From Mycolicibacterium hippocampi (GTDB lineage: Bacteria > Actinomycetota > Actinomycetes > Mycobacteriales > Mycobacteriaceae): a DNA stretch of 64,000 bases. The notes beneath the pieces are model-generated. The model saw nothing but the letters and a program-made list of their open reading frames with translations. It did not search any database and was not told where the DNA came from. The translations under genes were made by a program, and so were the position numbers. Below are positions 19,047 through 31,769 of the stretch, one piece after another (the stretch's first letter is position 1; each line of letters begins with the position of its first letter). The stretch is from assembly GCF_010723735.1 (NCBI RefSeq), contig NZ_BLLB01000002.1:2542001-2606000 (forward strand), written 5' to 3'.

Positions 19047-20419
19047 TGGCGGAGTTCATGCGCAACAGCGATGCGTTCACCTGGGCGATGGAAACTGATC
19101 CCCGGCTGCGCTCGACGGTGGTCACGGTGATCGTCCTCGACCGATCGCCGGACTGGGATGAGGTGCGGGGTCGTTTCGAGGAGATCACACTCGCGGTACC
19201 GATGTTGCGCCAGCGCGTCGTGCCCTCCCCGCCGCCGGCGCCGCCGAGATGGGAGCACGCGCCGGACTTCGACCTGGACTTCCACATGCGACGGGTTACC
19301 GCGCCGGCGCCCGGCACCATGGACGCGGTGCTGGAGATGGCACGGGTCGCGGCGATGGAGGACTTCGACCGCGCACGCCCGCTATGGGAGGCCACGCTGA
19401 TCGACGGTCTGGAAAACGATAGTGCGGCAGTGGTTCTGAAGTTCCATCACGCTCTCACAGACGGAGTCGGGGGAGTTCAGATCGGCATGATCCTTTTCGA
19501 CCTGTCCGAAGCTCCGGAGCGGCACGGGCCGGTCGCGGCGCTGCCGGAGGTGCCACCGCCGCCGTGGCTGAGCGGTTATCGCGACACCGCGGGCTACGAC
19601 GCGCGTGTGGTGGGCAACGCGCTGATAGGTGCGCTGAAAGCCGCGCCCAAGCTGGTTACGCAGAGCGTTCTGCGGCCGGTGGACACCGTGTCGTCGGCCG
19701 CCGGTTTGGTCGCCTCGGTCTACCGGACGGTGCGTCCGGTGAACCGGACCGGCTCGCCGTTGATGACTGACCGCAGCCTGGTCCGCCGCCTCGGCGTGCT
19801 CGAGGTCCCGTTTCCCCGACTTCGTTCCGCAGCGCACCGCGGGGGTGGCGCGCTGAACGACGCGTTTGTCGCCGGCGTCGCCGGAGGGTTGCGGCGATAC
19901 CACGACAAGCACGGCGTCACGGTCGGCGACCTGCACCTGACGATGCCGATGAGCTTGCGGGAAGAAGGCGACGAGATCGGCGGCAACCGGATCACCATCA
20001 TGCGGTTCGACGTTCCGGTCGGTGTCGCCGATCCGGCCGAGCGTATCCGTCAGATCCACGACATCACCGCCAGGGTCCGTCACGAGAAGTCGGTGCCCTA
20101 CACCCAATGGATCGCCGGAGCGCTGAACATGATGCCGCGGTGGTACATCGGCTCGATCCTGCGCAACGTCGACTTCCTGTGCAGCGACGTGCCGGGAATC
20201 CCGGTGCCGGTGTTCCTCGGAGGCGCAAAGGTGCTGACCCAGTACGGCTTCGGCCCGACCATCGGCTCCGCGGTCAACGTCACGCTGTTGACCTACGTCG
20301 ACGTCTGCACGCTGGGTATCGATGTTGACACCGGCGCGATCCCTGACTACGAGGTGTTCTTCGAGTGCCTGGTCGCCGGTTTCGACGAGGTGCTGGCGCT
20401 GGCCGACAGCGAAGCCTGA
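19046..20419 (+). CDS. WS/DGAT wax ester synthase / diacylglycerol acyltransferase 2
   Basis: Second acyltransferase of the pair, 457 residues, with HHxxxDG as KFHHALTDGVGG (His134, His135, Asp139) and the C-terminal SDVPGIPVP / FGPTIGSAVNVTLLTYVD region of the family. The start ATG overlaps the stop of the first gene (TGATG), so both are translated from one message. The two differ strongly in sequence, which suggests different acyl-acceptor preferences rather than a recent duplication. Membrane- or lipid-droplet-associated in known relatives. Confidence 0.92.
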   Translation: MAEFMRNSDAFTWAMETDPRLRSTVVTVIVLDRSPDWDEVRGRFEEITLAVPMLRQRVVPSPPPAPPRWEHAPDFDLDFHMRRVTAPAPGTMDAVLEMARVAAMEDFDRARPLWEATLIDGLENDSAAVVLKFHHALTDGVGGVQIGMILFDLSEAPERHGPVAALPEVPPPPWLSGYRDTAGYDARVVGNALIGALKAAPKLVTQSVLRPVDTVSSAAGLVASVYRTVRPVNRTGSPLMTDRSLVRRLGVLEVPFPRLRSAAHRGGGALNDAFVAGVAGGLRRYHDKHGVTVGDLHLTMPMSLREEGDEIGGNRITIMRFDVPVGVADPAERIRQIHDITARVRHEKSVPYTQWIAGALNMMPRWYIGSILRNVDFLCSDVPGIPVPVFLGGAKVLTQYGFGPTIGSAVNVTLLTYVDVCTLGIDVDTGAIPDYEVFFECLVAGFDEVLALADSEA

Positions 20420-20422
20420 CGG

Positions 20423-21142
20423 CTATCGCGCTCCTGTTGACCGTCGGGGATGCAGTGGCACCGGTTCGACGGTCAACGGTCCTCCGAGAACCTCGTTCGC
20501 CGGGTCGTGGTTCGGCATCGCGACCTCGACGACCCTGCGCTTGATCCCGAGTAGCAACCCCCGGGTGAGCATCGAGGTCAACGGACCGGCCAGTTCGACG
20601 CCGAGAACCTCCCCGGGATGCCGCAGTCGGGTGCGGGTGCGGACCAGCAGTCGGCAGCGGTCCTGCCAGCGGGGCAGCAGATGAAAGGACCACACGGTCT
20701 CCCAGGGGAACCCGGGCGGAGTGCCGCGCAGCACGAGGGTGCTCTGGTCGACGACCTGGTCGACGGTCAGGGTCAGCCCCTGCCGCAGACCCATCCAGCC
20801 GTCCGGTGCGAATCGGATAGTGTCGCCCGGCGCCAACCGTTGCCACTCCGGATGAATCCGGTTGGCCGTGTCGTAGTCCAGGCCGACGAGGTTCTCGACC
20901 GTCTCGAAACTGTAGAGGCCGCCGCGGTCTTGGCCGATCTGGACCAGCCACGGCCAGACCGACGCCGGCGGCGCATCGATCCATACGCCTTCGGTGGACT
21001 GGACCGACGGGGGGCGGATCAGCTCGTCGCCGGGGAGGCGCATGGCGCACTCTTCCTTGGTCGTGCCCCAATTGCGGTAGTACCGGCGTGCCGCATAGAG
21101 CACTGCCGCCGCTCCGGCGACCCGCGCCAGGTTTCCAGTCAT
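20423..21142 (-). CDS. SRPBCC-family protein with N-terminal hydrophobic segment
   Basis: A 239-residue protein with a short hydrophobic N-terminus (VAGAAAVLYAARRYY) followed by a START/SRPBCC-like fold (VWIDAPPASVWPWLVQIGQDRGGLYSFETVENLVGLDYDTANRI and WSFHLLPRWQDRCRLLVRTR). Such folds bind hydrophobic ligands, but no substrate is evident. An alternative start at MRLPGDELIRPP (codon 34) would remove the hydrophobic segment. It is convergent with the WS/DGAT pair (3 bp apart), and its promoter carries a good DosR-like box, suggesting a role in dormancy lipid handling. Confidence 0.8.
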   Translation of the reverse strand: MTGNLARVAGAAAVLYAARRYYRNWGTTKEECAMRLPGDELIRPPSVQSTEGVWIDAPPASVWPWLVQIGQDRGGLYSFETVENLVGLDYDTANRIHPEWQRLAPGDTIRFAPDGWMGLRQGLTLTVDQVVDQSTLVLRGTPPGFPWETVWSFHLLPRWQDRCRLLVRTRTRLRHPGEVLGVELAGPLTSMLTRGLLLGIKRRVVEVAMPNHDPANEVLGGPLTVEPVPLHPRRSTGAR

Positions 21143-21176
21143 GAACTCACTCTGCGAGCCCGCGAGCCGGTGAACT

Positions 21177-21191
21177 AGGGCCGGTAGTCCT
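21177..21191 (-). promoter_or_regulatory. DosR-like box upstream of SRPBCC gene
   Basis: Minus-strand reading AGGACTACCGGCCCT matches GGGACTWNNGNCCCT with one mismatch. It is 35-49 bp upstream of the SRPBCC start. Confidence 0.6.
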
Positions 21192-21268
21192 CTGATGGTG
21201 GCCGATAGACACGCAGGGGCCGGTCACGGCGGCGACCGTCTCAACGCAGACCAACTACTCCACGGGCC

Positions 21269-21283
21269 GGGACTTCGGTCCCT
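21269..21283 (+). promoter_or_regulatory. DosR-like box upstream of hspX operon
   Basis: GGGACTTCGGTCCCT is an exact match to GGGACTTNNGNCCCT and nearly palindromic. It lies 62-76 bp upstream of the hsp20 start, the usual place for such sites in the hspX promoter. Confidence 0.8.
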
Positions 21284-21344
21284 AGTGACGCCCCCCGGCA
21301 AGTGGTCGGATCAAGGTACAAGTCATTCAATCTGAGGGGATGTC

Positions 21345-21782
21345 ATGACCAATCTTCCTGTTCAACACCACCACCGCCGGTCGTTTTTTCCGGAGTTGTC
21401 CGAGCTCCTGGAGGGATTCCCGTCGTGGGCGAGCCTGCGGCCGACATTCGGCAACCACATCATTCGGGTCGAGGACGAGACCAAAGAGGGCAGCTACGAG
21501 GTACGTGCCGAGGTACCAGGGGTCGATCCCGCCAAGGACATCGACATCACGGTGAGTGACGGCGTCCTGACGATCAAGGCCGAGCGCAGCGAAAAGAAGG
21601 AGTCGAATGGGCGCTCCGAGTTCTCGTACGGGTCTTTCATGCGGTCGGTCACGCTGCCTGCAGGTGCCGACGAGGATGCCATCAAGGCGACTTACGACAA
21701 GGGCATCCTCACCGTATCGGTACCCGTTGCCGAGGCGGTTGCACCTGCCGAGAAGCACGTCACGGTCGAGTCCGCGGAATAG
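21345..21782 (+). CDS. hspX: Hsp20 / alpha-crystallin small heat-shock protein (HspX/Acr-like)
   Basis: ATP-independent holdase chaperone that prevents protein aggregation in dormant or hypoxic cells. 145 residues, the same size as M. tuberculosis HspX. The alpha-crystallin domain spans about 37-132 ([30 protein letters not shown] as the conserved GxLxxxxP end strand). ATG preceded by a GAGGGG stretch. First gene of the hspX - Rv2030c-like - pfkB operon, the same order as in M. tuberculosis. Confidence 0.93.
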   Translation: MTNLPVQHHHRRSFFPELSELLEGFPSWASLRPTFGNHIIRVEDETKEGSYEVRAEVPGVDPAKDIDITVSDGVLTIKAERSEKKESNGRSEFSYGSFMRSVTLPAGADEDAIKATYDKGILTVSVPVAEAVAPAEKHVTVESAE

Positions 21783-21840
21783 TCGATCTACGGTCTCGGC
21801 GCTACCGACGCTCCGGGACCAGGGAACAGGGGCTATAGCG

Positions 21841-23886
21841 ATGACCCGCATACAGGATCCGACACACAGAGCGCCACGGCGGGTGTTCCGCGATCGTCGG
21901 GAAGCCGGCCGAATCCTGGCCGATCTGCTCGGCGCATACCGCGGGCGTACAGATGTGGTCGTGCTCGGTCTGGCGCGCGGTGGCGTGCCCGTCGCATGGG
22001 AAGTGGCGGCGGCCCTGGGTGTTCCGATGGACGCCTTCATCGTGCGCAAGCTGGGAGCACCCGGCCACGAGGAGTTCGCGATGGGGGCGTTGGCCAGTGG
22101 CGGCCGGGTCGTCGTCAACGACGATATCCTGCGCGCGCTGCGGATCTCACCGCAGCAGTTGCGTGATGTCGCCGAACGCGAAGGGCGGGAGCTGATCCGG
22201 CGGGAAGCTGCGTACCGGGGTGGGCGACCGCCGGTCGACGTCGCCGGCAAGACCGTCATTCTGGTCGACGACGGGCTCGCCACCGGGGCCAGCATGCTGG
22301 CCGCCGTACAGGCATTGCGGGAGGCCGAACCGGCCGAGATCGTCATCGCGGTGCCTGCGGCTCCGGAGTCGACCTGCCGGGAGTTCGCCGGTCTCGTCGA
22401 CGACGTCGTGTGCGCGACGATGCCTACCCCGTTCCTCGCGGTCGGGGAGTCCTTCTGGGATTTCAAGCAGGTCAGCGACGATGAGGTCCGCGACTACCTC
22501 GCCACATCCACGATGGGTGCGGCCACCGCGACGATCCGGACCGAGGAGACGCCCGCAGCGGTCGTCAACCGGGGCGCCGTCGACGCCCCGGCCGGCATAC
22601 CGCCGACGGAGGCGCTCGAGGAGATCATCGGTGACGCGCGAATCGTGCTGATCGGCGAGAGCTCACACGGCACCCACGAGTTCTACGAGGCGCGGGCGGC
22701 GATCACGAAGTGGCTCATCCAGGAGAAGGGCTTCTGCGCCGTCGCCGCGGAGGCCGACTGGCCCGACGCCTACCGGGTCAACCGTTATGTCCGCGGGTTG
22801 GGCGACGACACCACCCCCGATGAGGCTCTGAGTGGATTCACGAGGTTTCCCGCCTGGATGTGGCGAAACGTCGTCGTGCGCGACTTCGTCGACTGGCTGC
22901 ACACGCATAACCGGCGACGCCGACAGGACGGGCAACGACAGGCCGGTTTCTACGGGCTGGATCTCTACAGTCTCCACCGGTCGATGCAGGAAGTGATCGG
23001 CTACCTCGACAACGTCGATCCCCGGGCAGCGGCGCGGGCACGGGCCCGGTACGCATGTTTCGACCACACCTCCGCCGACGACGGTCAGGCCTACGGTTTC
23101 GCCGCAGCATTCGGCGCGGGCCTGTCCTGTGAACGCCAGGCGATCGAGCAGCTCGTCGAGATGCAGCGCAACGCAATGGATTATGCGCGTCGCGACGGCC
23201 TCCTCGCCGAGGACGAGGTGTTCTACGCGCAGCAGAACGCCCAGACCGTCCGCGATGCGGAGGTCTACTACCGGGCGATGTTCGGCGGTCGTGTCACGTC
23301 ATGGAACCTGCGCGACCAGCACATGGCGCAGACGCTGCACGCGCTGCTCGCCCACCTGGATCGGCACCGCGAGGCGGAACCGGCCCGGATCGTGGTGTGG
23401 GCGCACAACTCTCACGTCGGGGACGCCAGGGCCACCGAGGTGGGCGCTGACGGGCAGCTGACGCTGGGGCAACTGGCGCGGGAGCACTACGGTGAGGACA
23501 CCCGGCTGATCGGGTTCACCACGTACCAGGGCACGGTGACCGCAGCCAGCGAGTGGGGCGGCATCGCTGAACGCAAGTCCGTCCGGCCGGCGCTCAACGG
23601 CAGCGTCGAGGAACTGTTCCACGAGACGGGCAGAGCGGAGTTCCTGGTGTCCGCAGCGATCAGTCACGCGGTGCGCGAGCCCTTGGACGGTGTCCGGTTG
23701 GGACGGGCGATCGGTGTCATCTATCAGCCTGCGACGGAACGACAGAGCCACTACTACCACGTTCGGCCCGGTGACCAGTTCGACGCGATCATCCACATCG
23801 ACAGCACGCGGGCACTGGAGCCGCTCGAGGTGACGAGTACGTGGTCGAAGGGCGAGACACCGGAGACTTATCCGACGGGACTGTGA
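21841..23886 (+). CDS. Phosphoribosyltransferase / erythromycin-esterase-like fusion (Rv2030c-like)
   Basis: A 681-residue two-domain protein matching M. tuberculosis Rv2030c, a member of the dormancy regulon. Residues 1-215 form a type I phosphoribosyltransferase fold with the PRPP loop [18 protein letters not shown] near 140. Residues about 225-680 form an EreB-like domain with [27 protein letters not shown] and [12 protein letters not shown], which keep the His and Glu residues of the esterase-like active site. Substrates of both halves are unknown. It lies 58 bp after hspX and is followed by pfkB. The start at 21841 is taken from homology; no strong ribosome-binding site is visible. Confidence 0.9.
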   Translation: MTRIQDPTHRAPRRVFRDRREAGRILADLLGAYRGRTDVVVLGLARGGVPVAWEVAAALGVPMDAFIVRKLGAPGHEEFAMGALASGGRVVVNDDILRALRISPQQLRDVAEREGRELIRREAAYRGGRPPVDVAGKTVILVDDGLATGASMLAAVQALREAEPAEIVIAVPAAPESTCREFAGLVDDVVCATMPTPFLAVGESFWDFKQVSDDEVRDYLATSTMGAATATIRTEETPAAVVNRGAVDAPAGIPPTEALEEIIGDARIVLIGESSHGTHEFYEARAAITKWLIQEKGFCAVAAEADWPDAYRVNRYVRGLGDDTTPDEALSGFTRFPAWMWRNVVVRDFVDWLHTHNRRRRQDGQRQAGFYGLDLYSLHRSMQEVIGYLDNVDPRAAARARARYACFDHTSADDGQAYGFAAAFGAGLSCERQAIEQLVEMQRNAMDYARRDGLLAEDEVFYAQQNAQTVRDAEVYYRAMFGGRVTSWNLRDQHMAQTLHALLAHLDRHREAEPARIVVWAHNSHVGDARATEVGADGQLTLGQLAREHYGEDTRLIGFTTYQGTVTAASEWGGIAERKSVRPALNGSVEELFHETGRAEFLVSAAISHAVREPLDGVRLGRAIGVIYQPATERQSHYYHVRPGDQFDAIIHIDSTRALEPLEVTSTWSKGETPETYPTGL

Positions 23887-23924
23887 TGCCGCGGAACCCC
23901 ACCAACGAACGGAGCACCAGCGCA

Positions 23925-24893
23925 ATGTCATCGTCGCCGTCACCCACCATCGTCACCCTGACGATGAACCCGGCACTGGACATCACCACCGAGGTCGACG
24001 TCGTCCGCCCTACAGACAAATTGCGTTGTGCGGCTGCGCGATACGATCCTGGTGGCGGCGGCATCAACGTCGCCCGCATCGCGCACGTACTGGGCGCCTC
24101 CGTGGCGGCGGTGTTTCCCGCGGGTGGGCACACCGGCCATCTGCTGACCCGCCTCGTCGGCGAGGCCGGCGTACCGCTGCAGCAGATCGAGATCGCCGAA
24201 CCGACCCGGGAGAGCTTCACCGTCGACGAACGCAGCACCGGCAAGCAGTATCGCTTCGTGCTCCCAGGGCCGCGGCTCAAGTTCACCGAACAGGCGCAGT
24301 GCCTAGACGAATTGCGCAGTGCGGGGGCCTCGGCCCAGTTCGTCGTGGCCAGCGGCAGCCTGCCGCCGGGCGTCCCGCCCGACTGGTACCAGCGGGTGGC
24401 CGACGTATGCCGGCCGATGGGCGCGCTGCTGATCCTGGACACCTCGGGCGGTGGGCTCACTCACATCAAGAACGGCGTATTCGTGCTCAAGACGAGTCTG
24501 CGCGAACTGCGCGAATGCGTCGGTCGTGAGCTGACCACGGAGGCCGAGCAATTGGCGGCAGCCCATGAGTTGGTCGACCGGGAGATCGCACAAGCGGTGG
24601 TGGTGTCGCTGGGATCCGAGGGCGCACTACTGGCAACCCCCATGCACAGCAGGCGCATCTCGGCGGTGCCGGTCCGGGCTGTCAGCGGTGTCGGCGCCGG
24701 CGATGCGATGGTCGCGGCGATCGTGGTCGGCCTTAGCCGGTCCTGGACATTGACCGAGTCGGTGCGGTTCGGGATCGCCGCCGGCGCCGCGATGCTGCTG
24801 ACGCCCGGAACCGCCGCCTGCACCCGCGATGACGTCGAACGCTTCTTCGGGATCGTTCCCGACGCCGAGGACGTCGACGCGGTTCACACCTGA
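23925..24893 (+). CDS. pfkB: PfkB-family sugar kinase (phosphofructokinase B)
   Basis: ATP-dependent 6-phosphofructokinase of the ribokinase family. 322 residues from MSSSPSPTIVTLTMNPALDITT. Motifs are GGGGINVARIAHVLG (substrate side), VASGSLPPGVP and AVSGVGAGDAMVAAI, the PfkB signature with the catalytic Asp. The start at 23925 has GGAGC upstream; an ATG at 23886 overlapping the previous stop (GTGATG) is also possible and would add 13 residues. Third gene of the hspX operon. The end overlaps the convergent KAS III-like gene by 10 nt. Confidence 0.9.
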   Translation: MSSSPSPTIVTLTMNPALDITTEVDVVRPTDKLRCAAARYDPGGGGINVARIAHVLGASVAAVFPAGGHTGHLLTRLVGEAGVPLQQIEIAEPTRESFTVDERSTGKQYRFVLPGPRLKFTEQAQCLDELRSAGASAQFVVASGSLPPGVPPDWYQRVADVCRPMGALLILDTSGGGLTHIKNGVFVLKTSLRELRECVGRELTTEAEQLAAAHELVDREIAQAVVVSLGSEGALLATPMHSRRISAVPVRAVSGVGAGDAMVAAIVVGLSRSWTLTESVRFGIAAGAAMLLTPGTAACTRDDVERFFGIVPDAEDVDAVHT

Positions 24894-25751
24894 TCGGGCG
24901 GGAAGCGGTACACCCCGGCCCCGGCGGTGATCCCGGCACCCGCGGCGACCAACAGGATGCTGCCGCTTCGCCGGACCCCGCCCGCCGCCCTGTCGAAAGC
25001 GGCAGCCAACGAGGCGGTGTGCATGCCTGCGTCGTCGGCGACGACGATGTGCGACCCGGATACCCCGAGGTGGTCGGCGAGAGCGGTGCGGAACCCGGGC
25101 TGTGCCGGGGCGGCGACGATCGCATCGAAGTCCTCGAGCTCGAGTTCCGACCCGCGCAGGCACTCGTGCACCGCCCGTGCCGCTACCTCGGCGTACCTGT
25201 CGTCCTTCGCCTCCGACTCCGAGAAGCGGAGCACGTTGCGTCCGTCGACGAGTCCCACTGTGGCGTTGAAGTTCTCGCCGGAATCCGCAGCACTGACCCA
25301 GTGGATCGGCCCGAGCCCGAAGTCATCCTCGGCCCAGCCGCACAACAGGGCCGCCCCCGCGGGGGAGAACGGGAAATCCTGACTCATCCCATGCCCCGGA
25401 TTGGCATCGCTGGCGACCACCACCGCGCACCCGACGGTGTGCGACCTCAGGAAGCCGTCGACGATCTGCAGCGCAGTCAGCAGCCCGCAGCTTCCGTTGG
25501 CGACATCGAACGAGAACGTGCCGTGCGCACCTGCGTGCGGATCCTCCGGGTTGGCGTCGACGTCCTGCTGGATCATCGCCGCCAGCGCGGGCTCGCCCAG
25601 GTTCCGATCCCGGTAGACCCCGGCATTGATCAGCAGATCCACGTCGTGGGGATTACATCCGGCGGCGTGCAGGCAGTCCCTGACCGACTTGACTGCCAGC
25701 CGTAGCGCGCTGTGGCGGGTCCGCCAGCCGCCGTGGGTGACGGCCACCCGG

Positions 25752-25768
<17 letters not shown>
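24884..25768 (-). CDS. KAS III-like thiolase-fold protein with degenerate active site
   Basis: A 294-residue 3-oxoacyl-ACP synthase III-type protein. The Cys position is kept (FDVANGSCGLL, Cys94), but the His of the usual HQ(A/T) motif is replaced (VAAPAQPGF) and the Asn of GNT is lost (DDAGMHTAS). It also lacks the first N-terminal strands of the full-length family. It overlaps the upstream full-length KAS III gene by 17 nt, so the two are co-expressed and may form a heterodimer. Function unknown; a non-condensing partner or a different acyl transfer are both possible. Confidence 0.8.
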
Positions 25769-28699
<2,931 letters not shown>

Positions 28700-28723
28700 C
28701 CGCGACGTCCCCGCGGGCAGGTA

Positions 28724-28738
28724 GCGACCAAAGGCCCT
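28724..28738 (+). promoter_or_regulatory. DosR-like box upstream of universal stress protein
   Basis: GCGACCAAAGGCCCT matches GGGACCAAAGGCCCT with one mismatch. It lies 35-49 bp upstream of the USP start, between it and the kinase stop. Confidence 0.7.
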
Positions 28739-28772
28739 AACCGGTTGGCGCGGCCAGGGATACCGTTCATCC

Positions 28773-29582
28773 ATGAGTACCGCGCACGACTCGGGCCCGG
28801 CTCATGCGGTGTCCGCGGACAGTGACAAGCCCATCGTCGTCGGCTTCGACGGGTCGCGGACCGCCTTCAACGCCCTGAGGTGGGCGGTGCCGGAAGCCGA
28901 GTCCCGCGATGTGCCGCTTCGGGTGGTCCAGGTGACCCCCGGCGATGACCGGCACGACGGATCTGCCGCGGCCCATGGCGCCGGGTCGTCCGTCGACGCA
29001 GCGGTGCTGTCGGTCGAGGCGGAAGCTGAGCGCACCGGCAAGTCCATCCGGGTGGAGTCGGTGCGGGTCGACGGCGATGTCGCCGACGTTCTCATCGCCG
29101 AATCCAGGGATGCCCTGATGGTTTGTATCGGGGTTCCCTGGCGGGCCCGGTCCAGCGAGCGGCTGTTCGGGCCGACAGCCGCCGCGCTCGCCGCCCACGC
29201 GCACTGCACAGTCGCCCTCATCCGATCCGACTCGGCGGGGTCGCCCCCCGAGTCGGGGGTGATCTCAGTCGTCCTCGATGACGAACCGGACAACAACTCG
29301 GTTGTCCACCTCGCGATGCAGGAGGGTCGGCTGCGTGAGGCGACCGTGCGGCAGGTGGACAGACGCGTCGACAGTTGGATCCGGCGGTTTCCCGACGTGC
29401 ACGTAGAGATGGTCGCCGCGGGAAGCGGCCGCCCTTACCTCCCCGGGCATCACGGCGCCCAGGGAGTGCAGTTGGCCGTCGTGGGTCAGGCGGATGCCGA
29501 CCGCATCACCGACCTCGAGGTCCCGAACTGCCACCCGATCGTGGGCTACCCGGACTGCTCTGTGCTGTTGGTCCGCCACTGA
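28773..29582 (+). CDS. Universal stress protein, two-domain (Rv3134c-like)
   Basis: 269 residues with two tandem Usp-fold regions. The first begins IVVGFDGSRTAFNALRWAVPEA, the nucleotide-binding start of the family, with VCIGVPWRARSSERLFGPTAAALAAHAHCTVALI at its end. The second half (SVVLDDEPDNNSVVHLAM to CSVLLVRH) is degenerate. Size and layout resemble Rv3134c, which lies beside devR-devS in M. tuberculosis; here it follows a DevS/DosT-like gene. The start is 74 bp after the kinase stop and follows a DosR-like box. The stop is 1 bp before the SulP gene, so both are likely co-transcribed. Confidence 0.88.
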   Translation: MSTAHDSGPAHAVSADSDKPIVVGFDGSRTAFNALRWAVPEAESRDVPLRVVQVTPGDDRHDGSAAAHGAGSSVDAAVLSVEAEAERTGKSIRVESVRVDGDVADVLIAESRDALMVCIGVPWRARSSERLFGPTAAALAAHAHCTVALIRSDSAGSPPESGVISVVLDDEPDNNSVVHLAMQEGRLREATVRQVDRRVDSWIRRFPDVHVEMVAAGSGRPYLPGHHGAQGVQLAVVGQADADRITDLEVPNCHPIVGYPDCSVLLVRH

Positions 29583-29583
29583 C

Positions 29584-31293
29584 ATGATCGCGCCGGCGAA
29601 GCGACGGTCGCGGGCGAACCTCTTGCTGCCGGGGCTCTCCCAGTTCCAGGAGTATGAGACCGGTTGGTTGCGCGCCGACCTGACTGCAGGCCTGACCGTC
29701 GCGGCGTATCTGGTTCCCCAGGCGATGGCGTACGCCACCCTCGCCGGAGTCTCTCCGGTCGCCGGGCTGTGGGCCGCCCTGGTGCCACTTGCGGTGTATG
29801 CCGTGCTCGGATCCTCCCGGCAGTTGTCGGTGGGACCCGATGCCAGCACCACGGCGATGACCGCCGCGACTCTGGCGCCGATCGCCGGCGGTGACGACGC
29901 GCGCTATGCGGCCTCGGCGGCCGTGCTCGCCGCGCTCGTCGGTGTCATCTGTCTGTTGGGCGGGGTAGCGCGACTTGGTTTCCTCGCAAACCTGCTGTCC
30001 CGGCCGATACTCATCGGCTACATGGCCGGCATTGCGCTGGTGATGATCGCGGGCCAGCTGGGCAGGCTGACGGGTACCGAGGTGACAGGCAACGAATTCA
30101 TCTGGCAGACCGGCTCTTTCGTGGCCCGCCTGGCCGACGTGCACTGGCCGACGGTCGCGTTGGCTAGCGCTGTGGTAGCGGTGCAAATCGTGTCGTCGAA
30201 GCGCGGGGTGCACGTGCCCGGACCGTTGATCGGCGTCATCCTCGCATCGGCTGCCGTCATGTTGTTCTCATTGCAGACACGCGGGATCGCCGTCGTCGGA
30301 TCCGTTCCCTCCGGACTCCCGGACCTCGGGATCCCGGGGCTGCGCGTCGACGATCTGCTACCACTGCTGCTCCCTGCGGTGGGGATCGCGATCGTGGCGT
30401 TCTCCGACAACCTGGTGACCGCGCGGGTTTTCGCCGCCCGAAGCGGTCAGGAGATCGACGCCAACGCCGAAATGCGGGCGTTGGGGGTGTGCAACCTCGG
30501 TGCGGGGCTGGCATCCGGTTTCCCGGTCAGCGCCAGCGGGAGCCGCACCGCGATCAGCCATTCACTGGGCAGCCGCACCCAGCTCGCGTCGCTGACCACC
30601 CTGGCCGTGGTTCTCGTGGTGCTGACGTTCGGGGGCGGCCTGCTGTCGGCGGTGCCGCTGGCGGCGTTGGGGGCGCTGGTCCTCGTGGCTGCGTTGCAGC
30701 TCATCGATGTCTCGGAGTTTCGTCGCCTGGGGCAGTTCCGGCGCAGCGAGCTGATATTGGCGTTCGCGACCACCGCGGCCGTCCTGGGCCTCGGGGTGCT
30801 CTACGGAGTGCTGGCCGCGGTGGCGCTGACCATCCTCGACCTGTTGCGCCGGGTCGCCCGCGCGCACGACAGCGTCCTCGGTTTTGTTCCCGGCCTGCCC
30901 GGCATGCACGACGTCGACGATTATCCGCAGGCGGAAATGGTGCCGGGCCTGGTGGTTTATCGCTATGACGCTCCCCTGTGTTTCGCCAATGCCGAAGACT
31001 TCCGCAAGCGAGCGCTGGATGCGGTGGCGGCCTACCCGCAACCAGTGGAGTGGTTTGTGCTCAACGCCGAGGCCAACTCGGAGGTCGATCTCACCGCGCT
31101 CGACGCCGTGGACCGGTTGCGCGTCGACCTGGCGCGGCGAGGCATCCGGTTCGGGATGGCACGGGTCAAGCAGGATCTCCGAGATGCGTTGCAGGCGGCC
31201 GGGATGCTCGACGCCATCGGAGCCGAGCACATCTACCCGACGCTACCCACGGCGGTCGCCGCGTTCCGGCAGCGGGACGACCCCGTGGGCTGA
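29584..31293 (+). CDS. SulP-family anion transporter with STAS domain
   Basis: 569-residue SLC26/SulP permease. The transmembrane part begins LRADLTAGLTVAAYLVPQAMAYATLAGVSPVAGLWAAL, the SulP signature, with about 10-12 helices up to residue 430. A cytoplasmic STAS domain follows (LVVYRYDAPLCFANAEDFRKRAL ... NAEANSEVDLTALDAVDRL). Possible substrates are sulfate, bicarbonate or other small anions; none can be chosen. The ATG lies one base after the USP stop, so it probably shares the DosR-controlled promoter. Known relatives include M. tuberculosis Rv1739c. Confidence 0.9.
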   Translation: MIAPAKRRSRANLLLPGLSQFQEYETGWLRADLTAGLTVAAYLVPQAMAYATLAGVSPVAGLWAALVPLAVYAVLGSSRQLSVGPDASTTAMTAATLAPIAGGDDARYAASAAVLAALVGVICLLGGVARLGFLANLLSRPILIGYMAGIALVMIAGQLGRLTGTEVTGNEFIWQTGSFVARLADVHWPTVALASAVVAVQIVSSKRGVHVPGPLIGVILASAAVMLFSLQTRGIAVVGSVPSGLPDLGIPGLRVDDLLPLLLPAVGIAIVAFSDNLVTARVFAARSGQEIDANAEMRALGVCNLGAGLASGFPVSASGSRTAISHSLGSRTQLASLTTLAVVLVVLTFGGGLLSAVPLAALGALVLVAALQLIDVSEFRRLGQFRRSELILAFATTAAVLGLGVLYGVLAAVALTILDLLRRVARAHDSVLGFVPGLPGMHDVDDYPQAEMVPGLVVYRYDAPLCFANAEDFRKRALDAVAAYPQPVEWFVLNAEANSEVDLTALDAVDRLRVDLARRGIRFGMARVKQDLRDALQAAGMLDAIGAEHIYPTLPTAVAAFRQRDDPVG

Positions 31294-31316
31294 CCGCTGC
31301 GGCGATCGCCGGTCAG
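31290..31316. terminator. Hairpin between convergent SulP and PPOX genes
   Basis: CTGACCG (31290-31296) pairs exactly with CGGTCAG (31310-31316). Inside lies the palindrome GGCGATCGCC (31301-31310). It begins at the SulP stop and ends 13 bp before the PPOX stop, as expected for a bidirectional terminator. There is no U-tract, which is common in mycobacteria. Confidence 0.5.
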
Positions 31317-31328
31317 ACAATGGTGAAC

Positions 31329-31769
31329 TCAGACGACGGTGAACTCGCGGTCCGGTTCGGAACCGAAACCGAACCGGCGGCCGGTGATCCGCGTCGGAAG
31401 CACCCGGACGTAGTGCTCCTTGACCGTCGCAGTCCACGGCAGGAGCTGGGCGCGTTCGGCTTCCTCGATCTCTTCGTCGGTGTGCAGGCTGCGGGCCACC
31501 CCCTTGACGATCACACTCCAGCCGTCGGTCGCAGTGTGGTCGTCGGCCTCGAAGAGCACGTCCTTGTTGATGGCGGTGCTGACGAGCTTGGTTCCCTCTG
31601 CTGTGCGGAACAGCACGGTGCGGCGCTGGACGACGAAGTTGACGGGAAAGATCTCGGGCACCCCGTCGGCGCTGGTCACCAGCCGGCCGAGGGCAGCGCG
31701 GGAGAGCAGTTGCCAGCATTCGCTTTCGGGCAGAATCGTCACCGGTCGCGGGGTGGCTTCATCGCTCAT
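31329..31769 (-). CDS. Pyridoxamine 5'-phosphate oxidase-fold (flavin/F420 split-barrel) protein
   Basis: 146 residues with the split beta-barrel fold: LLSRAALGRLVTSADGVPEIFPVNFVVQRRTVLFRTAEGTKL is the typical start, followed by VLFEADDHTATDGWSVIVKGVA. These proteins bind FMN, F420 or heme and reduce or sense small molecules; the substrate is not visible. The gene is divergent from an Acg-like gene across a region with DosR-like boxes. Similar small proteins (for example Rv3129) are in the M. tuberculosis dormancy regulon. Confidence 0.85.
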   Translation of the reverse strand: MSDEATPRPVTILPESECWQLLSRAALGRLVTSADGVPEIFPVNFVVQRRTVLFRTAEGTKLVSTAINKDVLFEADDHTATDGWSVIVKGVARSLHTDEEIEEAERAQLLPWTATVKEHYVRVLPTRITGRRFGFGSEPDREFTVV

